DNA of 48,714 bases from Candidatus Kuenenia stuttgartensis (GCA_945865635.1 CAMBEP010000036.1:1-48714), one strand, 5' to 3'; positions 17,963 through 26,226 are shown, counted from the stretch's first letter. Translations and numbers: made by a program. The notes: generated from the letters alone by a model not told the origin.

Positions 17963-19354
17963 TCAATTTGCTCCGGTTTCAGGATTGCAATTCAGGTTCA
18001 GGATAAATTCACGCAATTCAGCCGCGAGAAAGAGGCTTCCCGTGATGGCGACCAAGCCGTTTGGGCCAGCCATTTCGATGGCTTTGCGGAGCGATTCCTG
18101 AGGCTTTTCAAAGAGACCGTCGACCGACCTGCCCAAGCCTTGGACGGCATCGCGCGTGGTCTCAAGCGGGCAGGCTCGCGGATTATGCTCGTAGCGAGTG
18201 ACCAGGATGTGGTCGAACTCGGGCATAATGGCTTTAAGCTGACCTGAAATGTCTTTTTCTCGTGTGGTTCCAAAGATCAGAACCGTTTTGCCAGTCATGG
18301 CAGGGAAATGTGATTTCAAGGTGTCGGCCAAGGCCTCAGCCGAAGCCACATTGTGGGCACCATCGATCACGAGCCAAGGCTCTTTGCCCAGAATTTCGAC
18401 ACGTGCAGGCATGGTCAGGCCCTGCCAGCCACGTTCGACCTGCGATTTGCTGACATTCAGGCCGAGTTGGCCAATGGCATCAAAAACCGTGAGGGCCAAG
18501 GCGGCATTTTCCGCCTGGTGATGCCCGAGGAATGGAACGCGAATCAGGCCCCAGTCTTGTGCGGGGGTTCGTAGATGAATGGAACTTGGTGACGGTTCGA
18601 AAATGGGGCGGGTGGGGGGAAATTCCTCAAACTGATAGTCGGTTTCGACCTGCCACAGACGGCTTTGTCGAAGCGTTGCCATGGCCTGGATTTCTCTGCG
18701 TGCCTGCGGGTCTGTCACACCACTGATGGTTGATACGCCGCGCTTGATGATTCCGGCCTTTTCCTTAGCAATCGCGGACGTCGTATTTCCGAGCTGGTTG
18801 GTATGATCCAATGAAATGGAGGTGATCACACTGACCAGTGGCCTCACAATATTGGTTGAGTCGAGCCGCCCACCCATCCCGACTTCCAGTACAACCGCAT
18901 CGCAATTTTGTTCTGCAAAATGAATCAGCCCGACGGCTGTGGTGATCTCAAAAAAGGTCAGGGCCTCGGATTCGGGTCTTTGGTCATCCATCAGACGGGC
19001 AATTTCCTCGACCTGCTGGATCCGCCTGACCAGATCATTGCGATCAATCTTTTGGCCATCAATCACATAGCGTTCTTCGAGGCAATGCAGGTGTGGAGAG
19101 CAAAACAGGCCCGTCCTGTATCCGGCAGCCGATAGGCCGGCAGCAATCATCGAGGAGGTCGACCCCTTGCCCTTGGTTCCGGCGACGTGAATGAATTTGA
19201 GCCTTCGATGCGGGTCGCCAAGTCGGCGCATGAGTCGCCGCATTCGGCCCAGCATCAGCCCCTGCGACCCCTGAGGCAGTCCGACACGCTCATAATTGAG
19301 GCGCCGGTAAAGCGCATTGGTGGCCTCGCGGTAAGGGTCCGTTGGAAGGGTCAT
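17963..19354 (-). CDS. folC: Folylpolyglutamate synthase/dihydrofolate synthase
   Basis: Mur-ligase-like enzyme adding glutamate to dihydropteroate or tetrahydrofolate. The P-loop is in HVAGTKGKGSTSSMI. Further blocks are GLFCSPHLHCLEERYVIDG, the ribosome-like motif LTFFEITTAVGLIHFAEQ, VVLEVGMGGRLDSTN, SLDHTNQLGNT, the carbamylated-Lys region KEKAGIIK, and VIDGAHNVASAEAL in the C-terminal domain. The length of 463 aa is in the family range. ATG 19354 (MTLPTDPYREA) is preferred; 19387 is an alternative. It lies 164 bases downstream of the thioesterase gene on the same strand. Confidence 0.95.
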   Translation of the reverse strand: MTLPTDPYREATNALYRRLNYERVGLPQGSQGLMLGRMRRLMRRLGDPHRRLKFIHVAGTKGKGSTSSMIAAGLSAAGYRTGLFCSPHLHCLEERYVIDGQKIDRNDLVRRIQQVEEIARLMDDQRPESEALTFFEITTAVGLIHFAEQNCDAVVLEVGMGGRLDSTNIVRPLVSVITSISLDHTNQLGNTTSAIAKEKAGIIKRGVSTISGVTDPQARREIQAMATLRQSRLWQVETDYQFEEFPPTRPIFEPSPSSIHLRTPAQDWGLIRVPFLGHHQAENAALALTVFDAIGQLGLNVSKSQVERGWQGLTMPARVEILGKEPWLVIDGAHNVASAEALADTLKSHFPAMTGKTVLIFGTTREKDISGQLKAIMPEFDHILVTRYEHNPRACPLETTRDAVQGLGRSVDGLFEKPQESLRKAIEMAGPNGLVAITGSLFLAAELREFILNLNCNPETGAN

Positions 19355-19518
19355 GCCTGATTCGTCTGCCTTACGGCTCGCTCGCACCCGGGATTAGTGC
19401 CTGATTTCCGCCGACTCGTTCCCATTTTTGGTCGGCAACACCTGCGTATCAAGACTATGCTTTCGGCCCATTTGTGTCCATGCCGGGCCGGTTCCATGGG
19501 CTTTTTTTTGAGTGTGTC

Positions 19519-20001
19519 TCAGGGGGCGACGGCCGGCTGGGTGTCGTGCCCGGGCGGGGGCGGGGCCTGATCCTCGGCTGCCAAGGCGGCAGGGAGCCGC
19601 TTGGGCTTCATTTCCCGATCCACACAAGCCACTGTCGAATGACCAATCGCCAGCAGGTCGATTCCGCGATAAAGTTCGTATCGATGCACAATCTTCACAT
19701 GGGTTGTGCGTTCCACAATTGTACGAAGTGTCAGCACATCATCGTAAAATGCCGGACGACGATATTTGCAGCCCAGGTCTGACAATACAATCAAGCTGCC
19801 TTCGTCTTCCATGTCCTTATAAGAATAACCTTTGTGTCGCAGGAACTCGACTCGGCCCATTTCAAAATATACGAAATAATTGGCATGATGCAGCAGGCCC
19901 ATCCTGTCCGTCTCGGCATATCGAACACGAATCTGCATATCGAAAAAGGGTTCTGAGGTGCTCATGGCCGGCGGTGGGATGTGTATGTACGGGGTGGTCA
20001 T
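19519..20001 (-). CDS. Acyl-CoA thioesterase (4HBT/YbgC hotdog family)
   Basis: Single-hotdog thioesterase likely hydrolysing acyl-CoA in the cytoplasm. The core RVRYAETDRMGLLHHANYFVYFE has the family Asp (position 32) and the His-Ala-Asn-Tyr block; RRPAFYDDVLTLRT follows. The 160-aa chain ends in a Pro-rich tail not typical of the family. The start at 20001 overlaps the stop of the upstream phosphatase by four bases, supporting coupling; an internal ATG at 19965 is a weaker alternative. The placement with two phosphatases is unusual and may indicate a shared lipid or envelope-related task. Confidence 0.85.
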   Translation of the reverse strand: MTTPYIHIPPPAMSTSEPFFDMQIRVRYAETDRMGLLHHANYFVYFEMGRVEFLRHKGYSYKDMEDEGSLIVLSDLGCKYRRPAFYDDVLTLRTIVERTTHVKIVHRYELYRGIDLLAIGHSTVACVDREMKPKRLPAALAAEDQAPPPPGHDTQPAVAP

Positions 20002-20741
20002 TTCAGTGCGGTTTCCGACGAGTTGGGTTGATGGGCCAGTCCTGTTGCATTTTCGGCTGGATGGCTGCGAATCACAAGGGGATATGGGTCATAGGGCCAC
20101 TCTTCGCGGCTTGGCGACCGGGGCTGAAAATCGGCTTTAAGCCATGCCATGAACTGGGTTGGCGAATGTCGGATTTTATGGGAAATCAACCAGTTTTCGT
20201 ATTGCTGGAACTGCCTGAGCGTCACAACGCCATCGCCAAGCCCCAAAAATAGATAACGCCATGAGAACGACCGCCCGGCGTCCTCCAGGGTCTGCCCTTC
20301 GCTCAGCAGGCGGGTCATCGCCGAAGCCAGCCCGGTGCGTTCCGATCCGTGAAAGCAATGGATCAGAAGTGGTCTTGGCGAATCTTTCAGGGCCTGGGCC
20401 AAGGCCTGGGCCTGGGCGCGGCTCATCCAGTCGCAGCTTGAAAGCGGCATGTCAATCTGGGTGGCCCCGCTGGCCAGTGTGGCGGCCCGCTCGTGGTCAT
20501 ACCAGGCATCGCCGGGATTCGGGCCACGAAGGTTCAGGACCGTTCGAATCCCGAGCCTGTGGATCGTCTCTGAGAGGGTTTCGGGCGTCATTTGATCGGA
20601 TCGATAGACCGGTGCAGGGCCTGAAATCACCACCCCAAAATTGTCAACCGAGTGCCGCCATGCCCAAAAGCCCCCCACCAGAATCACGAACGCGGCGACG
20701 ATGCCCCGGGCCATCCAGCGCGTCATACGCCGTAGGTTCAT
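19998..20741 (-). CDS. Membrane-anchored tyrosine/dual-specificity phosphatase-like protein
   Basis: Cysteine-dependent phosphatase of 247 aa. An N-terminal transmembrane helix (about residues 11-28) would anchor the catalytic domain. VYRSDQM and IRTVLNLRG are typical of the bacterial DSP/PTP-like family, and the P-loop HCFHGSERTG gives Cys129 and Arg135 in HCX5R spacing. Asp in DMPLSS may be the general acid. The start at 20741 lies 98 bases inside the upstream phosphatase gene in another frame and has a strong AAGGAGA Shine-Dalgarno, so the overlap looks genuine. Substrates could be phosphoprotein, phosphoinositide-like or other phosphoesters; I cannot tell which. Confidence 0.8.
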   Translation of the reverse strand: MNLRRMTRWMARGIVAAFVILVGGFWAWRHSVDNFGVVISGPAPVYRSDQMTPETLSETIHRLGIRTVLNLRGPNPGDAWYDHERAATLASGATQIDMPLSSCDWMSRAQAQALAQALKDSPRPLLIHCFHGSERTGLASAMTRLLSEGQTLEDAGRSFSWRYLFLGLGDGVVTLRQFQQYENWLISHKIRHSPTQFMAWLKADFQPRSPSREEWPYDPYPLVIRSHPAENATGLAHQPNSSETALK

Positions 20742-21390
20742 AACCAGTCTCCTTTTTCACATAAGCCGATTCGCCGAAGCGCTCTATCAGGGAAAGATCC
20801 TTGAGGTCGCCTGTCGGATCCGTCCATCGATATTCGCTGACCTCACGCCAGGCCCGCTTGGCCGACCATTTGCCATGCCGCATGCGCCAGGCGGTTTGGG
20901 CCTGTGTGGTCCTGTGGTGGCCTGCCACACAATGAAAGAGCAGGGGCTTTGGAAGGCTTTGTACCCAGTCGGCTGCTTCTGCCATCTGGGCCAGAGTCAT
21001 ATACGATCCCATGACCGGCAGCAAGACCCAGTCGACCGACGCAGATTTGGCCACTTGGGCATAACTCGTGTATTTCTCGTCCGTTGTGCCCATCACCGAT
21101 AGGCTCAGGATGGACCGGATCCCGTAACTCTCTACCAGCCTGCCAATCGGCCAGGGCCTTTGCCAGGCGGCTCTATAGATTTGGCCTGGAATGACTTCCG
21201 CAAACCGCTTGAGAAATACGTCGTCCCAGAATTGGACCACGCCGGTCGATATGGCGGCAGCCGAAACCCCAATCCCAAGCGCCCTGCGGCGCGAAACCTG
21301 GTGCGAACGCCTAATGGGAACAGCCCCAGGAATCACGATCTGATCGAATTGGGCCGAGGGCCGCTGGCCCGTCTTGATTTTGACCATCAT
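20644..21390 (-). CDS. Tat-exported PTP-like phosphatase
   Basis: Second cysteine phosphatase of about 248 aa, upstream of and partly overlapping the first. The P-loop HCVAGHHRTT retains the HCX5R spacing (Cys and Arg near residues 154 and 160), and IYRAAW plus IRSILSLS match the same fold as the downstream protein, so they look like diverged paralogues. The N-terminus has SRRRALGIGVSAAAIS, a twin-arginine-like signal, implying action outside the cytoplasm. The start is taken as ATG 21390 with AGGAAG ten bases upstream; a GTG at 21396 is possible. A good promoter lies 50 bases upstream. Confidence 0.75.
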   Translation of the reverse strand: MMVKIKTGQRPSAQFDQIVIPGAVPIRRSHQVSRRRALGIGVSAAAISTGVVQFWDDVFLKRFAEVIPGQIYRAAWQRPWPIGRLVESYGIRSILSLSVMGTTDEKYTSYAQVAKSASVDWVLLPVMGSYMTLAQMAEAADWVQSLPKPLLFHCVAGHHRTTQAQTAWRMRHGKWSAKRAWREVSEYRWTDPTGDLKDLSLIERFGESAYVKKETGYEPTAYDALDGPGHRRRVRDSGGGLLGMAALG

Positions 21391-21440
21391 GGCCACAGAT
21401 CTTCCTTGATCTCTTTTTTTTGAAGATTGCCTGATTCAAA

Positions 21441-21468
21441 ATTATAATCAACAACCTGTTTTGAGCAA
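21441..21468 (-). promoter_or_regulatory. Sigma-70 promoter for the phosphatase operon
   Basis: On the minus strand, TTGCTC (21468-21463) and a perfect TATAAT (21446-21441) are 16 bases apart. Transcription would start near 21434 and run into the two phosphatases, the thioesterase and possibly folC and the DUF423 gene. Confidence 0.65.
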
Positions 21469-21661
21469 GCTTGATTTGATCACACGCGCTGCTCCTTTTT
21501 TTTTGAACGCCATTGCCCAAAAAAAATGCCGATGGACAACGCTGAGAAAAGGTTCGGGCAAATGGTCTTCGTAAAACGCCAGGCTGTAATGCAGATTCTG
21601 CGAATCTGAGGCCCCGATTCCCGGCCCGGTGAAATGAGATCACCGCCCGAGGCCGGAGCTG

Positions 21662-22156
21662 CTACACCGAGAGGTTGGGCGATGGCCCTTTAGGATTCTT
21701 TCTCCGGCTGATGAGGCACCTGAGAATGAGGTCATCCGGCAGCCCCTGGAATGAAGTTTGGCGACGAATTGTGTCGCAGAATTCTTTGGCGTCGTCCGGG
21801 TGCAAGAGCAACTCATCAACTGACCAGTTTTGATAGAGATGTGAGTGCAAGTCGTCGAGCTCATCCTGGAATTTGTCGATTGGTACAAAGCAGCCATTTG
21901 CCCTGAGACGAGCTGCAAGCGAAGGTTTTTTCTTGTGTATTAAGTCGAGGTTCTCAAAATAGCGTCGGTGTGTGCGGAGTAACTCATCTGCGCTGTGGGC
22001 CTCTAGCAAAACCACTTCGTGCTTGATCCCTTTGAGGTTGAGATCCAATTCGATTCCAAACCGAGTCTCCTGGGCCTCCCGTCGATGAGAAGCGTCGTAG
22101 TTTCGAAAAGTAACGATTTTGCCTTCACTTCGTTTGTATTCGATCAGGAAAATCAT
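21662..22156 (-). CDS. Unknown 164-aa partner of the RelA/SpoT-type protein
   Basis: I do not recognise this family. It is soluble and highly charged. The N-terminal half looks like an alpha/beta segment (MIFLIEYKRSEGKIVTF, then ELDLNLKGIKHEVVLLEA), followed by RRYFENL. The C-terminal half is helical and ends in a basic RCLISRRKNPKG. There is no signal peptide or membrane helix. The ATG overlaps the stop of the alarmone synthetase gene by four bases (ATGA), so the two products are made together, in similar amounts. That context suggests an antitoxin, regulator or effector partner of the synthetase, but the sequence itself does not prove any of these. Confidence 0.75.
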   Translation of the reverse strand: MIFLIEYKRSEGKIVTFRNYDASHRREAQETRFGIELDLNLKGIKHEVVLLEAHSADELLRTHRRYFENLDLIHKKKPSLAARLRANGCFVPIDKFQDELDDLHSHLYQNWSVDELLLHPDDAKEFCDTIRRQTSFQGLPDDLILRCLISRRKNPKGPSPNLSV

Positions 22157-22995
22157 GGTTTCTGCCTCCCCAATTTGACCAATCTGTTATGAACCCGAGT
22201 CATCTTCTGGCGGATTTCGTTCGGTAGTTGCTCCAGAATTCTTTGTATTTCCTTGTCCTGTTCTTCAAACGGTTCCCATCTCCTTGCCAGCAATTCCATG
22301 ACACGCATTTCTTCTTGATGCGCGAGATCATTAGGCTCTGTAAGTTCTGCTAAGTTTTTTTTGATTATGACAAAATCATTATATGTAAGCTGTGTATATT
22401 GCCTGGATTTCAAAAACTCGGAATTCCATTCCTCGTAAAGCGATACCAAATCGGAGATCGTTTGGAGAATGGTTCGCAACGACTGTGGGCCACCACCATA
22501 TTTTATGTCTGGATCGATCAGATCAGAAGCTTTCTCCGAAACTTCAGCCCACGAGTGTTGAAGTGTCGTCCGGACCTGGACCTCAATCGGCTTGCCGGAT
22601 ATTTCCACGATGACATGTACAGCCCTGTAACCGTGGCTCGATTTCTGCCGGCGGTCGAACACAGTTGAATTTGGGAATGAATGCTTCAATTTCTCAGTAA
22701 ACCGATCTTGATCCAGAATACTGATCACAACCATCCGACATCCGGCAATATCCTGCATTTGGCTCAGCCTAAGACTCTCACGGCCAAGTTTCTCAACAAT
22801 CGAGGGAGTGGTCTTTGTCCGTCCGGTTAAGAACTCTCCATATTGATGAATCGTTTGGAGGACAAACTCGTAAGCCGCGCCAAACGACTGGCGGTAATTT
22901 TCGAGCAACCCAAGATCCACGTCGGTGTGAGGCCCGCCCTTGAGTCGGTCGCCAAGCCGGTCAATCTGAGTCTTGCTCATTGGTATTTTGCACAT
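22153..22995 (-). CDS. RelA/SpoT-domain small alarmone synthetase-like protein
   Basis: Probable pyrophosphokinase making (p)ppGpp or a related product. The 280-aa chain has only a synthetase domain: GRTKTTPSIVEKL (58-70, ATP-binding basic region), DIAGCR (82-87, metal-binding Asp), HGYRAVH (121-127, with the guanine-stacking Tyr) and IEVQVRT followed by HSWAEV (137-152, catalytic Glu). All key residues appear intact, while HD hydrolase, TGS and ACT domains are missing. The C-terminal ~110 residues are helical and charged. The start is ATG 22995, with AAGGTGA twelve bases upstream. It is coupled to the 164-aa gene and sits beside a transposase remnant, which fits an accessory or toxin-type SAS. 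Confidence 0.85.
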   Translation of the reverse strand: MCKIPMSKTQIDRLGDRLKGGPHTDVDLGLLENYRQSFGAAYEFVLQTIHQYGEFLTGRTKTTPSIVEKLGRESLRLSQMQDIAGCRMVVISILDQDRFTEKLKHSFPNSTVFDRRQKSSHGYRAVHVIVEISGKPIEVQVRTTLQHSWAEVSEKASDLIDPDIKYGGGPQSLRTILQTISDLVSLYEEWNSEFLKSRQYTQLTYNDFVIIKKNLAELTEPNDLAHQEEMRVMELLARRWEPFEEQDKEIQRILEQLPNEIRQKMTRVHNRLVKLGRQKP

Positions 22996-23448
22996 TTTCA
23001 GAGTGGATCACCTTGTCTCCGCTCCTGCCGTTATGCTCGAAATCTCATCCCAACGTGTCAATTCGGTGTTATCTTCTATTATTCTAACAGGCCTGTCAAG
23101 CAACATCAAGTATTGCTAGGACTCTTGACTAGTGATGTCGAAAAGAGTCAGGAGCTTTTCGTTACAGGTGATCTCGTTTATAACGCCTCAGTCATAATTC
23201 GTCTGACGGACTGCGTTTATGGGTTTATGGAAAAGCGGTGCATCAGCTGGAGCATGGTTGGTGAAGGCTGCACTTTGACGATAATCAGTGTAAGCGAATG
23301 ATATGAAGGGGGTTGCAGTTGGTGGGTGGAGTGCACTCCTCCAGTTTTGGAATTTACAGGCCATCTTGATTTGCGTAGTACTACAGATGGACTTGTAATC
23401 TTTAACTAATACGGTATCCTTCCCTCCTGATCATAAGACGGCAAGGTC
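22996..23448. other. Intergenic region between the SAS gene and the IS remnant
   Basis: No convincing gene. A plus-strand frame at 22843-23301 runs antisense into the alarmone synthetase gene and has no recognisable content. A perfect 12-base palindrome (GGAGTGCACTCC) lies at 23328-23339. TTGACA-like hexamers occur on the minus strand upstream of the synthetase gene, but without a good -10 box at proper spacing. The stretch may hold the SAS promoter and the left end of the insertion element. Confidence 0.35.
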
Positions 23449-23997
23449 ATGGACGATCTGGTGGCGGACGATTGGCACAACGAGTTCGACGCAATCTGAG
23501 AACGGGTATGCAAGCATATACCTCGGCTTGAGATGCGAGATCACGCCAAGTCTTTTCTGCGTGGCCTGGTCGGTGGCGCGCATCGCAAGAATTCCTGGAA
23601 TCTTGCTGAATCCGCAGGCTATTCCCGCCCGGACAGTTTGCAACGACTGCTCGCACAGGCCAGTTGGGACTCCGACAAAGTTCGTGATGAGCTTAAGGTT
23701 TACATCGCCGAAAAGCTTGGCGAACCCAACGGTGTGGTGATTGTTGACGAAACGGGATTTCTCAAAAAAGGCGTAAAATCCGCCGGAGTCAACCGACAAT
23801 ATAGCGGCACCGCCGGTCGCGTTGAGAATTCTCAGATTGGTGTCTTTCTCGCATATTCTTCGACTCGCGGCTCGGCTTTGATCGATCGCGAACTTTATCT
23901 GCCCCAAGTCTGGATCGACGACAAAGATCGCCGTAAAGAAGCGAAAATACCTGAATCAAAAGAGTTTCTGACCAAGCCACAATTGGCGATATGTTAA
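23449..23997 (+). pseudogene. IS701-family transposase remnant
   Basis: N-terminal third to half of a DDE transposase of the IS701 type. The translation has SFLRGLVGG, RKNSWNLAE, DSLQRLLAQASWDSDKVRDEL, the first catalytic Asp in VVIVDETGFLKKGVKSAG, NRQYSGTAGRVENSQIGVFLAY and ALIDRELYLPQVW. Reading back from the intact frame, the expected N-terminus begins at ATG 23449 (MDDLVADDW) but is broken by an in-frame TGA at 23497. The gene also stops early, just after TKPQLA, where the rest of the catalytic domain should follow. It is therefore dead twice over. The AT-rich sequence after it is of different origin. Confidence 0.85.
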
Positions 23998-24063
23998 CGT
24001 AAAAGCAACATGTAAAAATTTACGAAGCCACAAATAAGTTTTTCATTATCTTTAAGATTTGTC

Positions 24064-24093
24064 TTGACAGGTCTTCATGGGGACTAATATACT
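24064..24093 (+). promoter_or_regulatory. Near-consensus sigma-70 promoter
   Basis: A perfect TTGACA (24064-24069) is 18 bases from TATACT (24088-24093), in strongly AT-rich DNA just after the transposase remnant. Transcription would start near 24100, about 30 bases before a small membrane ORF. Confidence 0.65.
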
Positions 24094-24131
24094 AAAATAT
24101 GTAATGGAGTGAAAAAACTTATAAGAGAGGG

Positions 24132-24329
24132 GTGAAGGATGTGAGGAAATTTTTGAATGTAGATAGCACTTTTTGGTGTTATCTTAGACCGATTATAAAA
24201 TCTGTTTTTCAAGTAGTAGTTTTAACTGCAGCGACTCTTATATCGCTATCATTTCTATCGATAATGCGATTTGGTAGTCCTAAAGCTGGGAGAGCACAAT
24301 GGAAAAGTAGAATGACCCCTTTTCCTTAG
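24132..24329 (+). CDS. Possible small membrane protein in AT-rich patch
   Basis: I do not recognise this 65-aa product. It has one clear hydrophobic helix (about residues 26-46, VFQVVVLTAATLISLSFLSI) between charged ends, fitting a single-pass peptide. An AGAGAGGGG stretch at 24124-24132 could be the Shine-Dalgarno for a GTG at 24132 or, better spaced, the next GTG at 24141 (62 aa). A near-consensus promoter lies just upstream. Base composition is far more AT-rich than in the neighbours, suggesting foreign origin. It might instead be a decayed fragment. Confidence 0.4.
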   Translation: MKDVRKFLNVDSTFWCYLRPIIKSVFQVVVLTAATLISLSFLSIMRFGSPKAGRAQWKSRMTPFP

Positions 24330-24351
24330 ACCCCTTTTACTTCCCCGCGTT

Positions 24352-26226
24352 CTATCGAAGATTAATCCTGAGGCCCTTTGCCAGTTGATTTCCTGCCGTA
24401 TCAGTCAAGGCCGACTTTCGGATCTGCAAGCTGTAACCACCCTTGGGCATGGGCTTTTTGTCAATGAAATCATAGGTTATGGTTGTTATTGGTGATGCTG
24501 GTTCGGGAATTGCATTCGGGTCATAAGAATAATGTTCAGAAATGGAGATCGGTTTGGTCTGGCCAGGCCTCATCAGGAGAAGGGTGCCGTCCGGCGGCGA
24601 TTGCATTAGCCCGGATTCACCTGCATCGACCATCACTTTAAATTGCCGATTGGCATAGTTTAATTTCACACCTGTCAATTCTGGAGGCTTCGAATCTAAA
24701 AGTAGCGTCATCGGTGCCGGACTATCTGTATAAGCTGCATAAAAATCGTCAGAAAACGGCGACAATAGCGTCGGCACCTGTCCAGAGCCTGATTCTGTTG
24801 CCATGATCAAATACGACCCATCCTGCAATTTTGGCTTCGAACGAATGGCCCACTGGCCATTGATTCGGCTGGTCTTTGTATGGCCCAGAAAAATGCTGGT
24901 GGTGCCACCCACAGGCTGAGCATAAAGCGTAACGGTTGCTCCAGGATGTGCAATCCCAGCAAATCTTGGATGGGGTTGAATCGACGTGTTATCAAATCGT
25001 GGCCAATCGATCGAACTGCTGGTATAGCTGTAATTTGGCAGGCCGCGGGTCTCAAGTGCCCCTGTCAGATTATACAGGCCGCTGACTCTTTTAATCACCA
25101 CTGGATCGTATGAACTCGCAAACCAAAGAGACCAGTTGTTGCCTTTGCCCATGGTTGTAAACGAGCCAGATCCCAGATCTGGAAAAACAGTGATGATTCC
25201 TGAAGGCGTGGTCCGGTTCAGGAAAGCCGGACCCCATCCCATGTCGGTTGAGCCTTTTGTCCACAAATTCCCATCCGGCCCCATGGTCAATCCATCATTC
25301 CCCATCGTTTCGATCGTCGATATCGCCCCGCCGGGGCGGATTCGGCCTATCCCGTTGACCGAATCATATTGATCGGGCTTTGAAGACTTGAATTCCTGAA
25401 AATAAACACTGCCGTCGGGCCCGACAGCAATCGAGTTGACATACGAATGAGTCTTATCCAAAAGCCTTTGTTCCACATGCCCGCCCGTTGTGATGGTGCC
25501 TATCGCATATCTCGACTCCGAGGCATTTGGCTTCTGATTTTCGGCTGTAAACCAGATTCGCCCATCGACACCTTTGGCGATTCCATTGATGGAAATTGCA
25601 TTGGAGACATTGAAGATCTTGATTCGCCCCTCTGGCGTGATCCGGCCGATCTTTCCCGAATTTATGCCTGAGGTGTCCGCATTCGTTGCGTCGATGACAG
25701 AAAACCAGATGTTTCGGTCCGGGCCGACGATCAACGACTGAGCGGAACTCCCAGCGTGAAGTTGATACTCAGTGACCACTCCGTCATGGGTTAATCTGTC
25801 AATCGTAGAGATCGACGAACTGTCTGTAAAATAATCGGACGAACTTGTAAACCAGATGTTACCGTCAGGTGCGGCCACAATGGAATTGAATACGGAATTC
25901 TCGTTACCCGGAATTGGAAATTCCGTGAGCTGGCCAGTTGGGCTCAGCTCGCCAATTTTTGGGAACGACTGACTAGAGTCAGAATCCATAATCGTGATGG
26001 ACTCCAGAAACCAGAGATGACCTGCCTTGTCAGATGTGAGTTTGCCAACATTTCGGTAACCGTTTTCAATCGGTTGCAATGGGAAATCAGAGACCGTCAG
26101 AGAGAGCAGGTTGCGCGATTCCAAAACGGAATCTTCGATGGTCAATTGAGGATTCAGGCCATTTCTGCGACCTTCAAAAGTGTTGATAAAAACTTGCTTG
26201 TATTTGGTAACGAATGCCTTAATCAT
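24352..26226 (-). CDS. Secreted Vgb-like (virginiamycin B lyase-type) beta-propeller protein
   Basis: Large 624-aa exported protein. Residues ~60-370 form repeated blades with the signature x-G-P-D-G-x-I/L-W-F-T (AAPDGNIWFT, VGPDRNIWFS, KGVDGRIWFT, VGPDGSVYF, MGPDGNLWT) characteristic of streptogramin-lyase/NHL-like propellers. The C-terminal 250 residues resemble bacterial Ig/cadherin-like modules (GATVTLYAQPVGG, GQWAIRSK, KPPELTGVKLNY, LTDTAGNQLA). The N-terminus has a basic stretch and then SVLESRNLLSL, the same LE-x-R-x-LL export-type signature as the sugar-dehydrogenase-like protein. A GGAGAA lies 8 bases before ATG 26226. True lyase activity is unlikely to be assured: the family name covers many sensors and binding proteins. 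Confidence 0.75.
   Translation of the reverse strand: MIKAFVTKYKQVFINTFEGRRNGLNPQLTIEDSVLESRNLLSLTVSDFPLQPIENGYRNVGKLTSDKAGHLWFLESITIMDSDSSQSFPKIGELSPTGQLTEFPIPGNENSVFNSIVAAPDGNIWFTSSSDYFTDSSSISTIDRLTHDGVVTEYQLHAGSSAQSLIVGPDRNIWFSVIDATNADTSGINSGKIGRITPEGRIKIFNVSNAISINGIAKGVDGRIWFTAENQKPNASESRYAIGTITTGGHVEQRLLDKTHSYVNSIAVGPDGSVYFQEFKSSKPDQYDSVNGIGRIRPGGAISTIETMGNDGLTMGPDGNLWTKGSTDMGWGPAFLNRTTPSGIITVFPDLGSGSFTTMGKGNNWSLWFASSYDPVVIKRVSGLYNLTGALETRGLPNYSYTSSSIDWPRFDNTSIQPHPRFAGIAHPGATVTLYAQPVGGTTSIFLGHTKTSRINGQWAIRSKPKLQDGSYLIMATESGSGQVPTLLSPFSDDFYAAYTDSPAPMTLLLDSKPPELTGVKLNYANRQFKVMVDAGESGLMQSPPDGTLLLMRPGQTKPISISEHYSYDPNAIPEPASPITTITYDFIDKKPMPKGGYSLQIRKSALTDTAGNQLAKGLRINLR

Noticed and set aside
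19512..20252. 246-aa plus-strand frame opposite the thioesterase and phosphatase
   Set aside because: Cys/Arg/Pro-rich shadow of two minus-strand genes that have clear catalytic motifs.
22843..23301. 152-aa plus-strand frame at the 5' end of the SAS gene
   Set aside because: It runs antisense into a well-supported gene, has no Shine-Dalgarno and no recognisable domain.
23328..23339. Perfect 12-base palindrome as an operator for the SAS gene
   Set aside because: It lies more than 300 bases upstream of the SAS start, with no associated promoter boxes; it may belong to the old insertion element instead.
23497..23499. In-frame TGA in the transposase as possible recoding to an amino acid
   Set aside because: TGA works as the stop codon of many genes in the window (for example pstS, pstC and rpoZ), and the element is also truncated, so decay is the simpler reading.
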